Part shown: positions 35,191-44,362 of the stretch, in pieces
Position numbering within the stretch: position 1 is the first letter of the stretch
Layout of the letters: each line of letters starts with the position of its first letter
Source of the DNA: Nonomuraea endophytica
GTDB taxonomy: Bacteria > Actinomycetota > Actinomycetes > Streptosporangiales > Streptosporangiaceae
Reading direction: 5' to 3'
Length of the DNA stretch: 64,000 nucleotides
Assembly: GCF_014203235.1 (NCBI RefSeq)
Contig: NZ_JACHIN010000001.1
Span: 744,001-808,000, forward strand
Program-made: the position numbers and the translations under genes
The notes under the pieces: model-generated
What the model was told of the DNA's origin: nothing
Database searches by the model: none
Seen by the model: the letters and a program-made list of their open reading frames with translations, nothing else

Positions 35191-35451
35191 TTATTCCTTA
35201 ACTCCGTTTGAATCGGACTGGCGTCTGAGATCGCGGAGATAGCCCCGTCGCCATATAAACACCACCCCGATCAACCAGAAGAAGGCGAGCGTGAGAGGAC
35301 GCACTGTAAGGTACGCCTCCGTGATCCTTTCGGGCCCGCCGGTGATGTAGTCGCTGACCAGCATCGCCAGAAAGAAGAACACGAGAAAGGCAGTCCACTT
35401 AAGCAAGTCGCTGCGTGACTCTTTACCCCAGGCTTTCGGACGAATCTCCAT
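35191..35451 (-). CDS. two-helix membrane protein
   Basis: 86 residues from the ATG at 35451. Two hydrophobic helices (LLKWTAFLVFFFLAMLVSDY and LTLAFFWLIGVVFIWRRGYL) are joined by a short loop and end in a basic tail. There is no known signature. It is an orphan within the island. Confidence 0.5.
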   Translation of the reverse strand: MEIRPKAWGKESRSDLLKWTAFLVFFFLAMLVSDYITGGPERITEAYLTVRPLTLAFFWLIGVVFIWRRGYLRDLRRQSDSNGVKE

Positions 35452-35757
35452 GGCATTCGCCCCTTCGCCGTGGCCGAGTCGAGCATTCGATCTGTGCTGC
35501 TTCAACCTAACGCCTCCGACCGGGGGCACTCTAGCTCCAGGGATGATCGGCCTGCGCTGGCCAAGGCCGTAGGTGGCCGGGGTGGAAGTCTGATCATCCC
35601 GCCCACGATCGACCGGGCGCATTCCGGGCAAACTTGAGCCACGGTACAAGATCGTTCGTCCGGTGGGGCGCTCCATCCGGCGCCTCCGGTCCTGGCACTC
35701 TTCTCCTGCGGTCGGTCTACAGCGGACGGGACGATCAGGCGGACTGGACCACGCGCA

Positions 35758-36020
35758 TGCTCACGGCGTGCCCGCGTTGCGCGAGAGGCGACACCTACAT
35801 CAGGCTCAGCAACAACCCCTGGGACACAGCCGCCGGCATCCTCACCGCCAGAGAAGCAGGCGCCATCGTCGTCGAAACCGACGGCAGCCCTCACACCATG
35901 AACGCCCTCGCCACCGTCGCAGCCAGCTCCAAACTCATCGCCGACTTCGTCGAACTCATGCACGCAACTCAGGAGGCAGCCCAAGACATCGCCCCAGCGC
36001 TGCCGAATTGTTCTTGTAGA
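35758..36020 (+). pseudogene. C-terminal fragment of an inositol-monophosphatase-like gene
   Basis: The residues NNPWDTAAGILTAREAGAIV, then ETDGSPHTMNALATVAASS, match the last third of IMPase-family enzymes, where WDxAAGxxxxxEAGG carries the last metal ligand Asp. All N-terminal motifs (DPxDGTxN and the first metal site) are absent, and the preceding 300 bases have no matching frame. The frame then runs into unrelated sequence. It is a broken remnant. Confidence 0.6.
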
Positions 36021-36144
36021 CATCGGGCGGTGGCTGCCTACCGCATAGCGCGGCCCTCCCTGCACGGGCATGCGGTCTGGGGCCGGTCCCGCCCGAGGAA
36101 GTGCGCGCCGGGAGGACACGGGCGCCAAGCCTTACAGTGTCGAC

Positions 36145-36402
36145 ATGTCCGAGAGCACACCGTCCGACGGGCGGTACGCCGAACTTCGCAGACTGGGCGA
36201 AGAAGAGCGTCACCTGGCGGGCGAGCTCCAGAAGACCCGCGCCCAGATTGCCGGCCTCATTCAGCAGCTTCTTCCGCCGCATGCGCGCGCCGAGAAGATA
36301 GACGAGGTAGTGCAGGCCAGCGGCTACAGCCGGACTCTGATTGACGCCCTCCGGTACAAGAACCACCCCTGGCACCAGAGCAGCAAACCCAAGAAGGAAT
36401 AG
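36145..36402 (+). CDS. small coiled-coil/HTH-like protein
   Basis: 85 residues from the ATG at 36145. A charged helical stretch (YAELRRLGEEERHLAGELQK) is followed by a helix-turn-helix-like end (AEKIDEVVQASGYSRTLIDA). Similar short proteins are common beside integrative elements and abundant as orphans in streptomycetes. DNA binding is plausible but not shown. Confidence 0.6.
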   Translation: MSESTPSDGRYAELRRLGEEERHLAGELQKTRAQIAGLIQQLLPPHARAEKIDEVVQASGYSRTLIDALRYKNHPWHQSSKPKKE

Positions 36403-36511
36403 GCCTCCGACGGGCACTCCGGCTCGTGACAATCAGGCAGGTGAGCGCAGCCTCGCCCGCTTCTGCGGGGTGAGCGCAGGATGAGCGTATGGGGCTCCGC
36501 AGAGGTCGTCA

Positions 36512-36928
36512 TTGGTAGGAGTAAGCGGGCCGACTATGTGGAGATCCGAGTCGTCGGTCGCATGCACCCCGGTCACCGCCGACTTCTGGGACGGAACTGG
36601 CTCACTTCTCCTGTCCTTGTACACGTCGGCGGCTTTTACAGCCAAGATCGCCGCTGGTCTCCTGAGCGAGGTGCGGGTGGATCTACAGAGCATCCACCAA
36701 CGGGTTCGGGGGCGCGCAGTGCTGTCGTCGATGGAGCACTGGGTGGAGCTCATCGTGGAATGTCGTCCAACGGGTTCACTCACCGTCACACGGATGATTG
36801 CGGACGATCCCTCAATGCTGAATACCCTCCGGTTCGAGATCGACGGCTTGGAGCAAACGGACATCCCCGCGATCATTGATGCTCTACTTGCCGTGGCAGA
36901 GCTGTTCCCGGTCCTGGGCCAGGAGTGA
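36512..36928 (+). CDS. orphan hypothetical protein
   Basis: 138 residues if the TTG at 36512 (after AGAGG) is the start; an ATG at 36536 is the other choice. The core has alternating strands and helices (AGLLSEVRVDLQSIHQRVRG, HWVELIVECRPTGSLTVTRM, FEIDGLEQTDIPAIIDALLA), like many immunity-type or DUF-only proteins of actinomycetes. No function can be given. It ends shortly before att-like copy C. Confidence 0.5.
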   Translation: MVGVSGPTMWRSESSVACTPVTADFWDGTGSLLLSLYTSAAFTAKIAAGLLSEVRVDLQSIHQRVRGRAVLSSMEHWVELIVECRPTGSLTVTRMIADDPSMLNTLRFEIDGLEQTDIPAIIDALLAVAELFPVLGQE

Positions 36929-36972
36929 TCGGCGTTCCATGGCCATAGGCTGACCGTCGTGCAGTTGGAGAA

Positions 36973-37065
36973 GTGACGAGGGGCAACCACGGTCGCTCAG
37001 GGTCGGCGTTTCGACCAGCTAAGCGCGTTGTGAAGTCCAGATCATCGCTGTTCCCAAGTGACAGC
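36973..37065 (+). repeat. decayed tRNA-Gly 3' fragment with conserved upstream arm (copy C)
   Basis: GTGACGAGGGGCAACCACGG (36973) starts the arm; TTCCCAAGTGACAGC (37051-37065) matches the tRNA with one base missing. The spacing equals that of copy A to within one base. It marks the right edge of the decayed region. Beyond it, 37066-37670 holds no gene I can support; a minus-strand frame ending at 37084 has only a short protein-like tail. Confidence 0.5.
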
Positions 37066-37670
37066 AGGTCTCAGGTCGGTGCGCTATGAACCCGTCAGGA
37101 CCTCCTGAAGTCGCGCTGTCGCAGTCTTGGCGGCAACGTTGGGCAGCAGCACCATGACGTCCGCGCCGCCCGAGGCCAGGTAGATGTTCACTAAGCGCTC
37201 CAGACCCGTTCGCGGAATCGGGAGCGGACCTGAGCGGCGGCGGTCGCGATCTTCGGGCTGCTCGTCCCGTTCGGGATGTCGCGGAGAAGCAACGCCAGCA
37301 GGGCCGGGAAGTAGGAGCTGGCCGTCGAACTGCCGGTCCTTCTCAACCTGGGAACGGCCTGGAACGCAGACGACCTCCGTAAGAGACGACATCCACAAGA
37401 ACGGCAACGCGTTCGTGGGAAGGGCCGAATTCAAGAACCGAGCGGGGGCCGTGGGTTCAAGGCGGCTATGGCGAGGGTCTGACGGAGGATCGGGACAAGG
37501 TGATGCTCCTGACGGAGAAGGCAAGCAACTGGGTCCTCTACGATTGCGGCACCCAGATCACCCTCCGGCGGCCATCGGGGCCACGACTGTACCGAGGGAG
37601 GCACAGAAGTGGCGGACCCCTGCGGCTACCTCAACCAGCCGAAGTAGGGGGCCAGTCGGGAGGATGGACG

Positions 37671-40481
37671 ATGGCGGATGACCTGCGGTTCTCGCTGCTC
37701 GGCCCGGTGCGCGCCTGGCGCGATGACAAGGAACTGAAGCTCGGCTCGCCGCAGCAACGGATGGTGCTGGCCGTACTGCTGCTGGCTGAGGGGAGGGCGG
37801 CGGGCCCGGAGCAGCTCATCGACGCGGTGTGGGGTGAGGAGCAGCCGCGCACGGCGCTCAGCACGTTGCGGACCTACATCTCGCGGCTGCGCGGGGTGCT
37901 CGGCGCGGAGGTGCTGTCGTCCGTTGGGCATGGTTATGTCCTGCTGGGCGGTGAGCGCGACGTTGCCGAGTTCGAGCGGCTGTACGGCGAGCGGCGCTAC
38001 ACCGAGGCGCTCGCCCTCTGGCAAGGAGAGCCGCTGGCCGGTCTGGATGGTTTTGTCGCTGAGGCGCAGCGTGCTCGGCTGAAGGAGCGGCGGCTGGCCG
38101 CGCTTGAGTGCCGCTTGGACGCCGACCTGAATAGCGGTAAGTATGCGGACATCGTGCCGGAGCTCACCGCGCTGTGCGCCGACCACCCGACCAATGAGCG
38201 GATGCGCGGGCTGCTGATGCTGGCGCTCTACCTGGCGGGCAGGCAGGCCGAGGCGATCGGCGTCTACACGGACACCCGCGAATTGCTGGACCGGGAGCTG
38301 GGCGTGAGCCCGTCGCCGGAGCTGGCGGAGCTGTATCAGCGGATCATCAGCGCGGACGCGGCACTCGGCCGCCCCGCCGAACGTGTCACGCCGCGGCAGG
38401 TGCCCAGGCAGTTGCCGTCCGACGTGGCCGACTTCACCGGGCGTGAGCGCGAGGTGGAGGGCATGGTGGCCGCGCTGCGTTCCGGTGAGGCTTCGGCTCT
38501 GGTCGTCTCGGCCGTGTCGGGGGCGGGCGGGGTGGGCAAGACGACGCTGGCCGTACATGCTGCTCATCGGTTGGCCGGGCACTATCCCGACGGGCAGTTG
38601 TTTGTCGATCTGCGGGGATCCAGTGCGCGGCCGGTCGAGCCCGGGGTGGCGCTCGGGGCGTTTCTGCGTGCGCTCGGGCAGGAGGAGCCGCCGGAGGATC
38701 TGGCCGAGCGGGCGGCTGAGTATCGGACGGCGCTGGCCGACCGGAGGGTGCTCGTGGTGCTCGACAATGCGTCTGACGCTGGTCAGGTACGGCCGCTGAT
38801 GCCCGGGTCGGCCCAGTGCGGGGTGATTGTCACTAGCAGGGCGCGGCTGACCGGACTGTCCGGGGCGCGGCAGGTGGACCTTGAGGTTCTGGGGCCGGCT
38901 GAGGCGCTGCTGATGTTCGCGAGGATCGTCGGGGAGGAGCGGGTCTCCGCCGAGCGCGGGGCCGCGATGGACCTGGTCGCGGCCTGCGGGTTCCTGCCGC
39001 TGGCGATCAGGATCGCGGCGGCGCGGCTGGCAGCCAGGCCGAGTTGGAGCCTGGCCACGATGCGCGACCGGCTGTCGGACGAGCGGCGCAGGATGGCCGA
39101 GCTGAGGGTGGGCGATCTGGCGGTCGAGGCGACGTTCTCGCTGGGGTACGACCAGCTCGACGCGGCGCACGCGCGGGCGTTCCGGCTGCTGGCCGTATCG
39201 GATGCCGCGATGATCTCGCTGCCGGTGGCGGCGGCGCTGCTTGATCTGCCGGAGACGGACGCCGAGGAGGTGTGTGAGGCGCTGGTCAACCTGAGCATGC
39301 TGGAGTCGCCCTCGCCCGGCCGCTACCGTTTCCACGATCTGCTCAAGATCTACGCCAGGTCACGCCCTGACGATTCGGGGGTACGGCAGGCCGCGCTCGC
39401 CAGGATGCTGGACTTCTGCCTGGCCACGGTGGCCGGGGCGCTCCGGTTGACGTTCCTGGGCGACCTGCGGCCGGACAAAGTGGTCACGCGGTCGGGCGGG
39501 TTGCGTTTCGCCGACGAGAGCGCCGCCGTCGACTGGGCGGACGAGGAGGAGCAAGGCCTGCTCAGCTGCCTAGAACAGACCGCGCGCACCCCCGGCGGCG
39601 AGCTGCGCCAGGCCATCATCCTGCTCGACATGACCATCGACGTGATCGGCTATGAGTCCGACACCGCCCGCTATGAGCGGCTGTGCGACCTGCTGGTCGC
39701 CGCGGCGGCGGACCGTTCGGACGGGGTCCTGGAGGCGCAGGCCCGGTGCGTGCGCGGGTTCACCTGGGTGAGCAGGCGCAGACTCGACGCCGCGACGGAG
39801 GACGGCCTGGCCGCGCGCGATCTCAGCCTGGAGCACGGCGATCTGGACACGTACGCCGACTCGCTCAACCTGCTGGCCCGCAGTGCGATGAGCAGGCGGG
39901 AGACGGCGGAGTCGGCGAGCTGGTACGAGCAGGCCGCCGAGGTGTTCCGATCGCTCGGTGACCTGGCCAACCTGGCGATCACGCTCGGGAACCTCGCGCG
40001 CGTGCTGGCTGATCTGGGGCGGATGGGCGAGGCGCTCGACGCCGCCAGGGAGGCGGAGAAGATCATGCTGGAGGTGGGCGACGGCCGGCCGGACGCGGGA
40101 GCCTCGTACCAGCTGGGCATCGTCCTGCGGCAGGCGGGATACCCAGAGCAGTCGCTGGCCGAGTTGGAGAAGGCGCTGGCCGAACATCGCATGCTGAAGA
40201 AGCTGGGGTGGGAGGGGGCGACGCTGTTCCGGATGGCCGAGACCTACCTCCTGGTCGGTAGTTCCGAGCGCGCGGTCGAGCATGCGGAGGACGCGCTGGC
40301 GGTGCTGACCAAGGCGGACGACGAGTGGGCGCAGGGCATGGCCCTCACGGTGCTCGGCCGGGCGCTTGGCGAACTCGGGCAGCCGGGGCGGGCGCGGGCC
40401 TGCCTGACCGAGGCGTTGACGATCTTCGACCGGCTCGACGTGCCGGAGGCCGAGGACGTGCGCCTGCTGCTGGTGCCGTAG
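37671..40481 (+). CDS. AfsR/SARP family transcriptional regulator (OmpR-BTAD-NB-ARC-TPR)
   Basis: 936 residues from the ATG at 37671, after GGGAGGATGGACG; the frame is open 170 bases further back without support. Domains: winged helix of OmpR type (1-95, QQRMVLAVLLLAEGRAAGPE), BTAD (about 100-245, ERRYTEALALWQGEPLAGLD), NB-ARC ATPase (P-loop AGGVGKTTLAVHA near 283-295; VLVVLDNASDAGQVRPLMPG) and C-terminal TPRs (about 720-930). Such proteins are ATP-modulated activators, often of secondary metabolism. No biosynthetic cluster lies next to it here, so its targets are elsewhere. Confidence 0.93.
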   Translation: MADDLRFSLLGPVRAWRDDKELKLGSPQQRMVLAVLLLAEGRAAGPEQLIDAVWGEEQPRTALSTLRTYISRLRGVLGAEVLSSVGHGYVLLGGERDVAEFERLYGERRYTEALALWQGEPLAGLDGFVAEAQRARLKERRLAALECRLDADLNSGKYADIVPELTALCADHPTNERMRGLLMLALYLAGRQAEAIGVYTDTRELLDRELGVSPSPELAELYQRIISADAALGRPAERVTPRQVPRQLPSDVADFTGREREVEGMVAALRSGEASALVVSAVSGAGGVGKTTLAVHAAHRLAGHYPDGQLFVDLRGSSARPVEPGVALGAFLRALGQEEPPEDLAERAAEYRTALADRRVLVVLDNASDAGQVRPLMPGSAQCGVIVTSRARLTGLSGARQVDLEVLGPAEALLMFARIVGEERVSAERGAAMDLVAACGFLPLAIRIAAARLAARPSWSLATMRDRLSDERRRMAELRVGDLAVEATFSLGYDQLDAAHARAFRLLAVSDAAMISLPVAAALLDLPETDAEEVCEALVNLSMLESPSPGRYRFHDLLKIYARSRPDDSGVRQAALARMLDFCLATVAGALRLTFLGDLRPDKVVTRSGGLRFADESAAVDWADEEEQGLLSCLEQTARTPGGELRQAIILLDMTIDVIGYESDTARYERLCDLLVAAAADRSDGVLEAQARCVRGFTWVSRRRLDAATEDGLAARDLSLEHGDLDTYADSLNLLARSAMSRRETAESASWYEQAAEVFRSLGDLANLAITLGNLARVLADLGRMGEALDAAREAEKIMLEVGDGRPDAGASYQLGIVLRQAGYPEQSLAELEKALAEHRMLKKLGWEGATLFRMAETYLLVGSSERAVEHAEDALAVLTKADDEWAQGMALTVLGRALGELGQPGRARACLTEALTIFDRLDVPEAEDVRLLLVP

Positions 40482-41052
40482 CTACAGGCGGGCTTGGACC
40501 AGCCGCCGGAGGTGGGCGGGGATGGCGTGGGCGTCCATCGCGCGTTCCAGCAGGTCGGCGTCGAATCCGTGCGTGTTCAGGTGGTTCAGGAGCGGGTCGT
40601 ACCGGTCCGGCCGGTCGCGCAGAAGTTCGGTGGCCAGCCGGAGTTCCAGGCGGACGACGGGCACCTGGTGAGAGCCGCACGTGATCAGGACGTGGTGCTG
40701 CCAGGGGCCGCTGCCCACGCATTCCAGGGCGTCCGAGTCGGCCGGCCGTTCGACCGTGCTGAACTCCAGGTCGACGCCGTTCACGTCGAACCTGGCGAAG
40801 TACTGCGCGGTTTCGGGGAGCCACGAGGCGGCGTACAGGCAGGGGAAGGCCGAGAGCGCCGCGGCGAACGTGTCCACGTCTTCCCTGCCGGCGAACAGGA
40901 TGTCGATGTCGCCGGCGGGGAGCGGGACGCCCTGCAGGAGTGCGGCGCCTGCCGCACACGCGATAGGACATCCCGGGGTACGCGGCGTCGAGCGCCATGT
41001 TCAAGGCGGTGGATACGTCGGCCAGAGTCAGTGATCTTGTTCTGTCGCCCAT
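40482..41052 (-). pseudogene. nucleotidyltransferase-like gene with a frameshift
   Basis: Reading from the ATG at 41052, the protein begins TRSLTLADVSTALNMALDAA and YPGMSYRVCG, then moves out of frame near 40950. One base removed there gives VCGGAALLQGVPLPAGDIDI, a nucleotidyltransferase core, followed by LFAGREDVDTFAAAL and ending AHAIPAHLRRLVQARL. The relation is to small-molecule nucleotidyltransferases of the MNT type (GDIDI holds the metal aspartates). A 131-residue frame from 40877 could still be translated but would lack the active site. It could be an authentic frameshift or a sequence error. Confidence 0.7.
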
Positions 41053-41086
41053 GGACGCGAACGTATCCACCGGCCGGGCCTGTTCG

Positions 41087-41881
41087 TCAGGGGAGAATCG
41101 CGTCGACGTAACCGCCGTCTACGCGGAGGGCGCCGCCGGTGGTCGCCGAGGCCTGCTCCGAGCTGAGGTAGACGACCAGGTTGGCGATCTCCTCCGGCTC
41201 GATGAGTCGTTGCAGCAGCGACTGCGGGCGGTGCTCGCGCATGAAGGCGCGCTGCGCCTCGTCCCACGGCAGGTCGCGGTCGACGAGCTGGTAGACGAAG
41301 TCCTGGACGCCGCCGGTGTGGGTGGGGCCGGCGATCACGGAGTTGACCGTGACGCCGGTGCCGGCGGCGGCCTTGGCGAAGCCGCGGGAGATCGCCAGGA
41401 GCGCGGTCTTGCTCATGCCGTAGTGGATCATCTCGGCGGGGATCGCGACGGCCGAGTCGCTGGCGATGAACTGCACCCGGCCGAACGAGCGCTCCATCAT
41501 GCCCGGCAGGTACGCCCGCGTGAGCCGTACACCCGCCAGGACGTTGACCTCGAAGTAGCGGCGCCACTCGGCGTCGTCGATCTCCAGGGCGGGCCGCGTC
41601 TCGAAGATCCCCAGGTTGTTGACGAGAATGTCGACGTCCGGCAACGCCTCAACAGCCGCCGCGGCGCCCTCCTCGGTCGCCAGGTCCGCCACGACCGGGA
41701 CGATCTGCGCACCCGGCACCTCGCCACTCAGCCGGGCCGCCGCGGCCGCGGTCGACTCCCGCCCCCGCCCGTTGACCCCGACCCGGGCACCGGCCCGCGC
41801 CAGCCCCGCCGCGATCGCCGCCCCGATACCTTGAGTAGAGCCGGTGACCAGGGCCGTTCTGTCCATGAGATCAATGAGCAT
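41087..41881 (-). CDS. short-chain dehydrogenase/reductase
   Basis: 264 residues from the ATG at 41881 (ATG at 41866 and TTG at 41902 are alternatives). The SDR marks are TALVTGSTQGIGAAIAAGLA, ILVNNLGIFETRP, a catalytic IASDSAVAIPAEMIHYGMSK (Ser, Tyr and Lys) and GGALRVDGGYVDAILP. It is FabG-like and probably NADP-dependent because of NGRGRES after the second strand. The substrate is unknown. Confidence 0.92.
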   Translation of the reverse strand: MLIDLMDRTALVTGSTQGIGAAIAAGLARAGARVGVNGRGRESTAAAAARLSGEVPGAQIVPVVADLATEEGAAAAVEALPDVDILVNNLGIFETRPALEIDDAEWRRYFEVNVLAGVRLTRAYLPGMMERSFGRVQFIASDSAVAIPAEMIHYGMSKTALLAISRGFAKAAAGTGVTVNSVIAGPTHTGGVQDFVYQLVDRDLPWDEAQRAFMREHRPQSLLQRLIEPEEIANLVVYLSSEQASATTGGALRVDGGYVDAILP

Positions 41882-41902
41882 GATCCACAACATACCCACC
41901 AA

Positions 41903-42589
41903 TCAGGCGTCGTCCCTGAGCATTGCTCGGGCTTGGGATTCCACGTCGGGATGAGGGTCGTCGGCGAGCATTCTCAGGATGGATCGCGGGGTGGTGGACC
42001 CGGTGGCCAGCCACCAGCGCACGTTGACCGAGCGATCGTGGACAAGGCGTCGCAGTTCGTCGTGGGGGAGGTTTCCTGACTTCACCGCTACTGCGCGGAC
42101 GACCGCGTACTTGTCGTTCGCGAGAAGCCGCAGTTGATCTGTCGTGGCGAGCGCGTTCAGCGCCACTCCGGCGCGGACCTTGGGGTCGGCGTCGGCCGCC
42201 AGCAAGGCGAGGGTAGCCGGGTCGTCGGTGTTCGCGGCCATGCCGGCTCGGACGTCTGGAGAGTGGTCCCTGACCAGGGTGGCTTTCGTCTCCTCATCCA
42301 GTCCTGGCCTCTCGGCGAGCAGTCGGCGCAGGACCTCGTCGGTGGATCGGCAGATGATACGGCGGAGCTCGACGTCGGCGCTTGGGTGATCCGGCAGTGA
42401 CCACCGGACCGACCGGTGAGGATCTTCGACCAGGGCGATCAGGACGTCCGGAGGGCAGGCGGGGTTTTCGGCAAGGATCTGACGGGTCTTCCGGTCTGGG
42501 TCCCTGGCGAGTGCGCGTAGCACGTCCGGGGCGTCGCTTCGGGCCGCCAGGGCACGCCTGACCGTGCGGGAAGAGTCCTCCTTGAACAC
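41903..42589 (-). CDS. leucine-rich-repeat-variant (LRV/HEAT-like) protein
   Basis: 228 residues from the GTG at 42589. The chain consists of about eight 24-residue helical repeats, such as RQILAENPACPPDVLIALVE, RAGMAANTDDPATLALLAAD and RAVAVKSGNLPHDELRRLVH. This is the LRV pattern of helical solenoids used for protein binding. No N-terminal Fe-S cysteine cluster, as in the original LRV protein, is present. The start is uncertain because no clear ribosome site precedes it; the frame is open into the LLM gene region. Confidence 0.7.
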   Translation of the reverse strand: MFKEDSSRTVRRALAARSDAPDVLRALARDPDRKTRQILAENPACPPDVLIALVEDPHRSVRWSLPDHPSADVELRRIICRSTDEVLRRLLAERPGLDEETKATLVRDHSPDVRAGMAANTDDPATLALLAADADPKVRAGVALNALATTDQLRLLANDKYAVVRAVAVKSGNLPHDELRRLVHDRSVNVRWWLATGSTTPRSILRMLADDPHPDVESQARAMLRDDA

Positions 42590-42624
42590 AGCGGCATCAT
42601 CGCAGCCGTCACCGACAGAACGAA

Positions 42625-43464
42625 CTACAGGCCGAAGCGGTGGGAGAAGTCGGTCAGGTCCTTGCGTTGCTGCTCCAGTGAGGTGGCCGGGGTGTTGACG
42701 ACGACTCGGGTGACGCCTTCGCGGGTCAGGTCGGCCAGGTGTTCTGGGGACATGTCGATGGTGGCGGTTCTGGTGTAGTCGAGGGTGTCTGGGTTGCGGC
42801 CGGACTCTGCGGCTGTCGCGCGGACGAGGTCCCACTGGGCTGGGTCTGGGCGGCCGCCGGGGAAGTAGCCGTCGCCCAGGCGGCCGGCGCGGCGGGCGGC
42901 GGGGCGGCTGGAGCCGCCTACGTGGATGGGGAGGCGGGTGGTCTGGTGGGGTTTGGGGAAGCTGACCAGGTCGGTGAAGGAGAAGAACTCGCCGGAGTGG
43001 CTGACGCCCTCTTCGCCGCCTGCCCACAACAGGCGTAGGACGTCGATGGCTTCGTCGGCGCGGCGGCCTCGGGTGGTGAAGTCGACGCCGATCGCCTCGG
43101 CCTCGCCGGGGAGCGCGCCCAGGCCGACGGTGAGCAGGCGCATGCGGCCGCCGGACAGTACGTCGACCGTGGCCAGGCGCTTGGCGAGGATCACCGGGTG
43201 GTGGTACGGCAGCAGCAGTACCCCAGTCCCGAGCAGGATGCGCTCGGTGGCGGCGGCGATGAAGGACAGGCAGTCGAGCGGGTCCAGGTACGGCAGCGCC
43301 GGCGGTATCTCGAACGTCCCGACCTTCGCCCCCGGATACAGGACGATGTGCTCGGGCAGGTAGATCGACTCGAAGCCGCATTCCTCCGCCAGTTGGGCGA
43401 AGGCCACGATCTTCTGGGGGTCGACGCCGTAGTAGGGCGTGCTGTAGCTGATGCCGAACTTCAT
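42625..43464 (-). CDS. LLM-class F420-dependent oxidoreductase
   Basis: 279 residues of the luciferase-like TIM barrel. It has FGISYSTPYYGVDPQKIVAF, FESIYLPEHIVLYPG, ILLGTGVLLLPYHHPVILAK, DVLSGGRMRLLTVGLGALP and PIHVGGSSRPAARRAGRLGD. This pattern belongs to the F420-using subfamily (TIGR03619-like) found in F420-producing actinomycetes. The oxidised substrate is not predictable. It sits 36 bases before the LRV gene on the same strand. Confidence 0.9.
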   Translation of the reverse strand: MKFGISYSTPYYGVDPQKIVAFAQLAEECGFESIYLPEHIVLYPGAKVGTFEIPPALPYLDPLDCLSFIAAATERILLGTGVLLLPYHHPVILAKRLATVDVLSGGRMRLLTVGLGALPGEAEAIGVDFTTRGRRADEAIDVLRLLWAGGEEGVSHSGEFFSFTDLVSFPKPHQTTRLPIHVGGSSRPAARRAGRLGDGYFPGGRPDPAQWDLVRATAAESGRNPDTLDYTRTATIDMSPEHLADLTREGVTRVVVNTPATSLEQQRKDLTDFSHRFGL

Positions 43465-43527
43465 GGCCAGGAGGCTAGAACGTTGACACCGGCGTCAGGT
43501 CAACCGGGAAGTGCCATAGTGGAGCAT

Positions 43528-43809
43528 ATGGCCATTAACCGCGCTCTGGCGGCGATCCGACTCGGCAACTCCCTGTCCGTGGACCGATACCCCCCGTGGG
43601 CCGTGGGGGCGATGGGCGCCGTCGCGGGCTGGGTGGTCCTCACCCACGTGATCGGCCTGGCCACCGGGGTGCCGCAGAGCCTGTTGGCCGAGTCGCTGAG
43701 CTGGGGGCTGGCCGCTCAGTGGGTCGAGCACGGTCTGGCGCTGGTCGCCATGGGATTCCTGCTCACGTCGATGGTCGAGGCCCTGCTCCACCGGCGGCGT
43801 ACCGCGTAG
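43528..43809 (+). CDS. small membrane protein
   Basis: 93 residues from the ATG at 43528, just after GTGGAGC. Two hydrophobic helices (AVGAMGAVAGWVVLTHVIGL and GLALVAMGFLLTSMVEALLH) are separated by a loop. I know of no function. It is divergent from the LLM oxidoreductase gene, 63 bases apart. The following spacer (43810-44130) holds no other gene I can support. Confidence 0.6.
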   Translation: MAINRALAAIRLGNSLSVDRYPPWAVGAMGAVAGWVVLTHVIGLATGVPQSLLAESLSWGLAAQWVEHGLALVAMGFLLTSMVEALLHRRRTA

Positions 43810-44130
43810 AAACGCCCATCGGAGTGGCGGAACGGTTCTGGGGTATCCGGCGGGGCTGTCTGCCGTAAGCTCGTGGTCGTACCTGCGCGAACGCCACTGG
43901 CTACGCACTGTTGTTCCGCGACTACCTGATCTCGGCGGAACGGCCGGCCCGCGAGCGGCGGAAAGTGTGCCTGACCTGGTCGGTTACCGCTGGATCAAGG
44001 CTCTGGCCAGGTAAATTTTTGCCGCCGCAGCCGGGCGCTGGGCGAGGAAACGGGCTGGCGAGGGCCGCCGAGTACGGATTGATATCCAGAAATCCCCCGC
44101 CGCGTGTCAAATGGGCTCATACTTATCGTA

Positions 44131-44361
44131 ATGAAACCCAGAACAGCCGCGGTCCGGCGTCCCTTGCCAGGAAGTCCCTTCAACGTCCCTCAGGCCCCTG
44201 CGCCTCCGATGCCCGACTTCGAGGTGCAGGACCTGGTCAGCCATGACAAATACGGGTTGGGCTCGGTCATCCGGGTGGAGAAGGATGTCGCCGTTGTCGT
44301 TGATTTCGGCACGGAGACCCTTCGCATCACGGTGCCCTACGCCAAGCTCGTCAAGCTCTGA
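44131..44361 (+). CDS. small CarD-like-fold protein
   Basis: 76 residues from the ATG at 44131. The last 50 residues (DFEVQDLVSHDKYGLGSVIR, then VAVVVDFGTETLRITVPYAK) are the small SH3-like barrel that recalls the RNA-polymerase-binding domain of CarD and the end of UvrD/PcrA helicases. A CATACTTAT box ends four bases before the ATG, so the mRNA may be leaderless. The role may be RNA polymerase or helicase binding; this is inferred from the fold alone. Confidence 0.7.
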   Translation: MKPRTAAVRRPLPGSPFNVPQAPAPPMPDFEVQDLVSHDKYGLGSVIRVEKDVAVVVDFGTETLRITVPYAKLVKL

Positions 44362-44362
44362 G

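Noticed and set aside
37084..37524. Minus-strand frame of 146 codons after att-like copy C
   Set aside because: Only the last 38 residues look protein-like; the rest is Pro/Arg-rich. It may be a remnant, but not enough supports a gene call.
37500..37670. Earlier start for the AfsR-like regulator
   Set aside because: The winged helix begins right at the ATG at 37671, which has a proper ribosome site; the extension adds unrelated residues.
37671..40481. Secondary-metabolite cluster around the AfsR-like regulator
   Set aside because: No polyketide, peptide or terpene biosynthetic gene is adjacent; the neighbours are fragments, an SDR and hypothetical genes.
41903..43381. One 492-codon frame joining the LRV gene with the LLM gene region
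   Set aside because: Its N-terminal half is an Arg/Pro-rich shadow of the LLM oxidoreductase; the LRV repeats start only after 42589.
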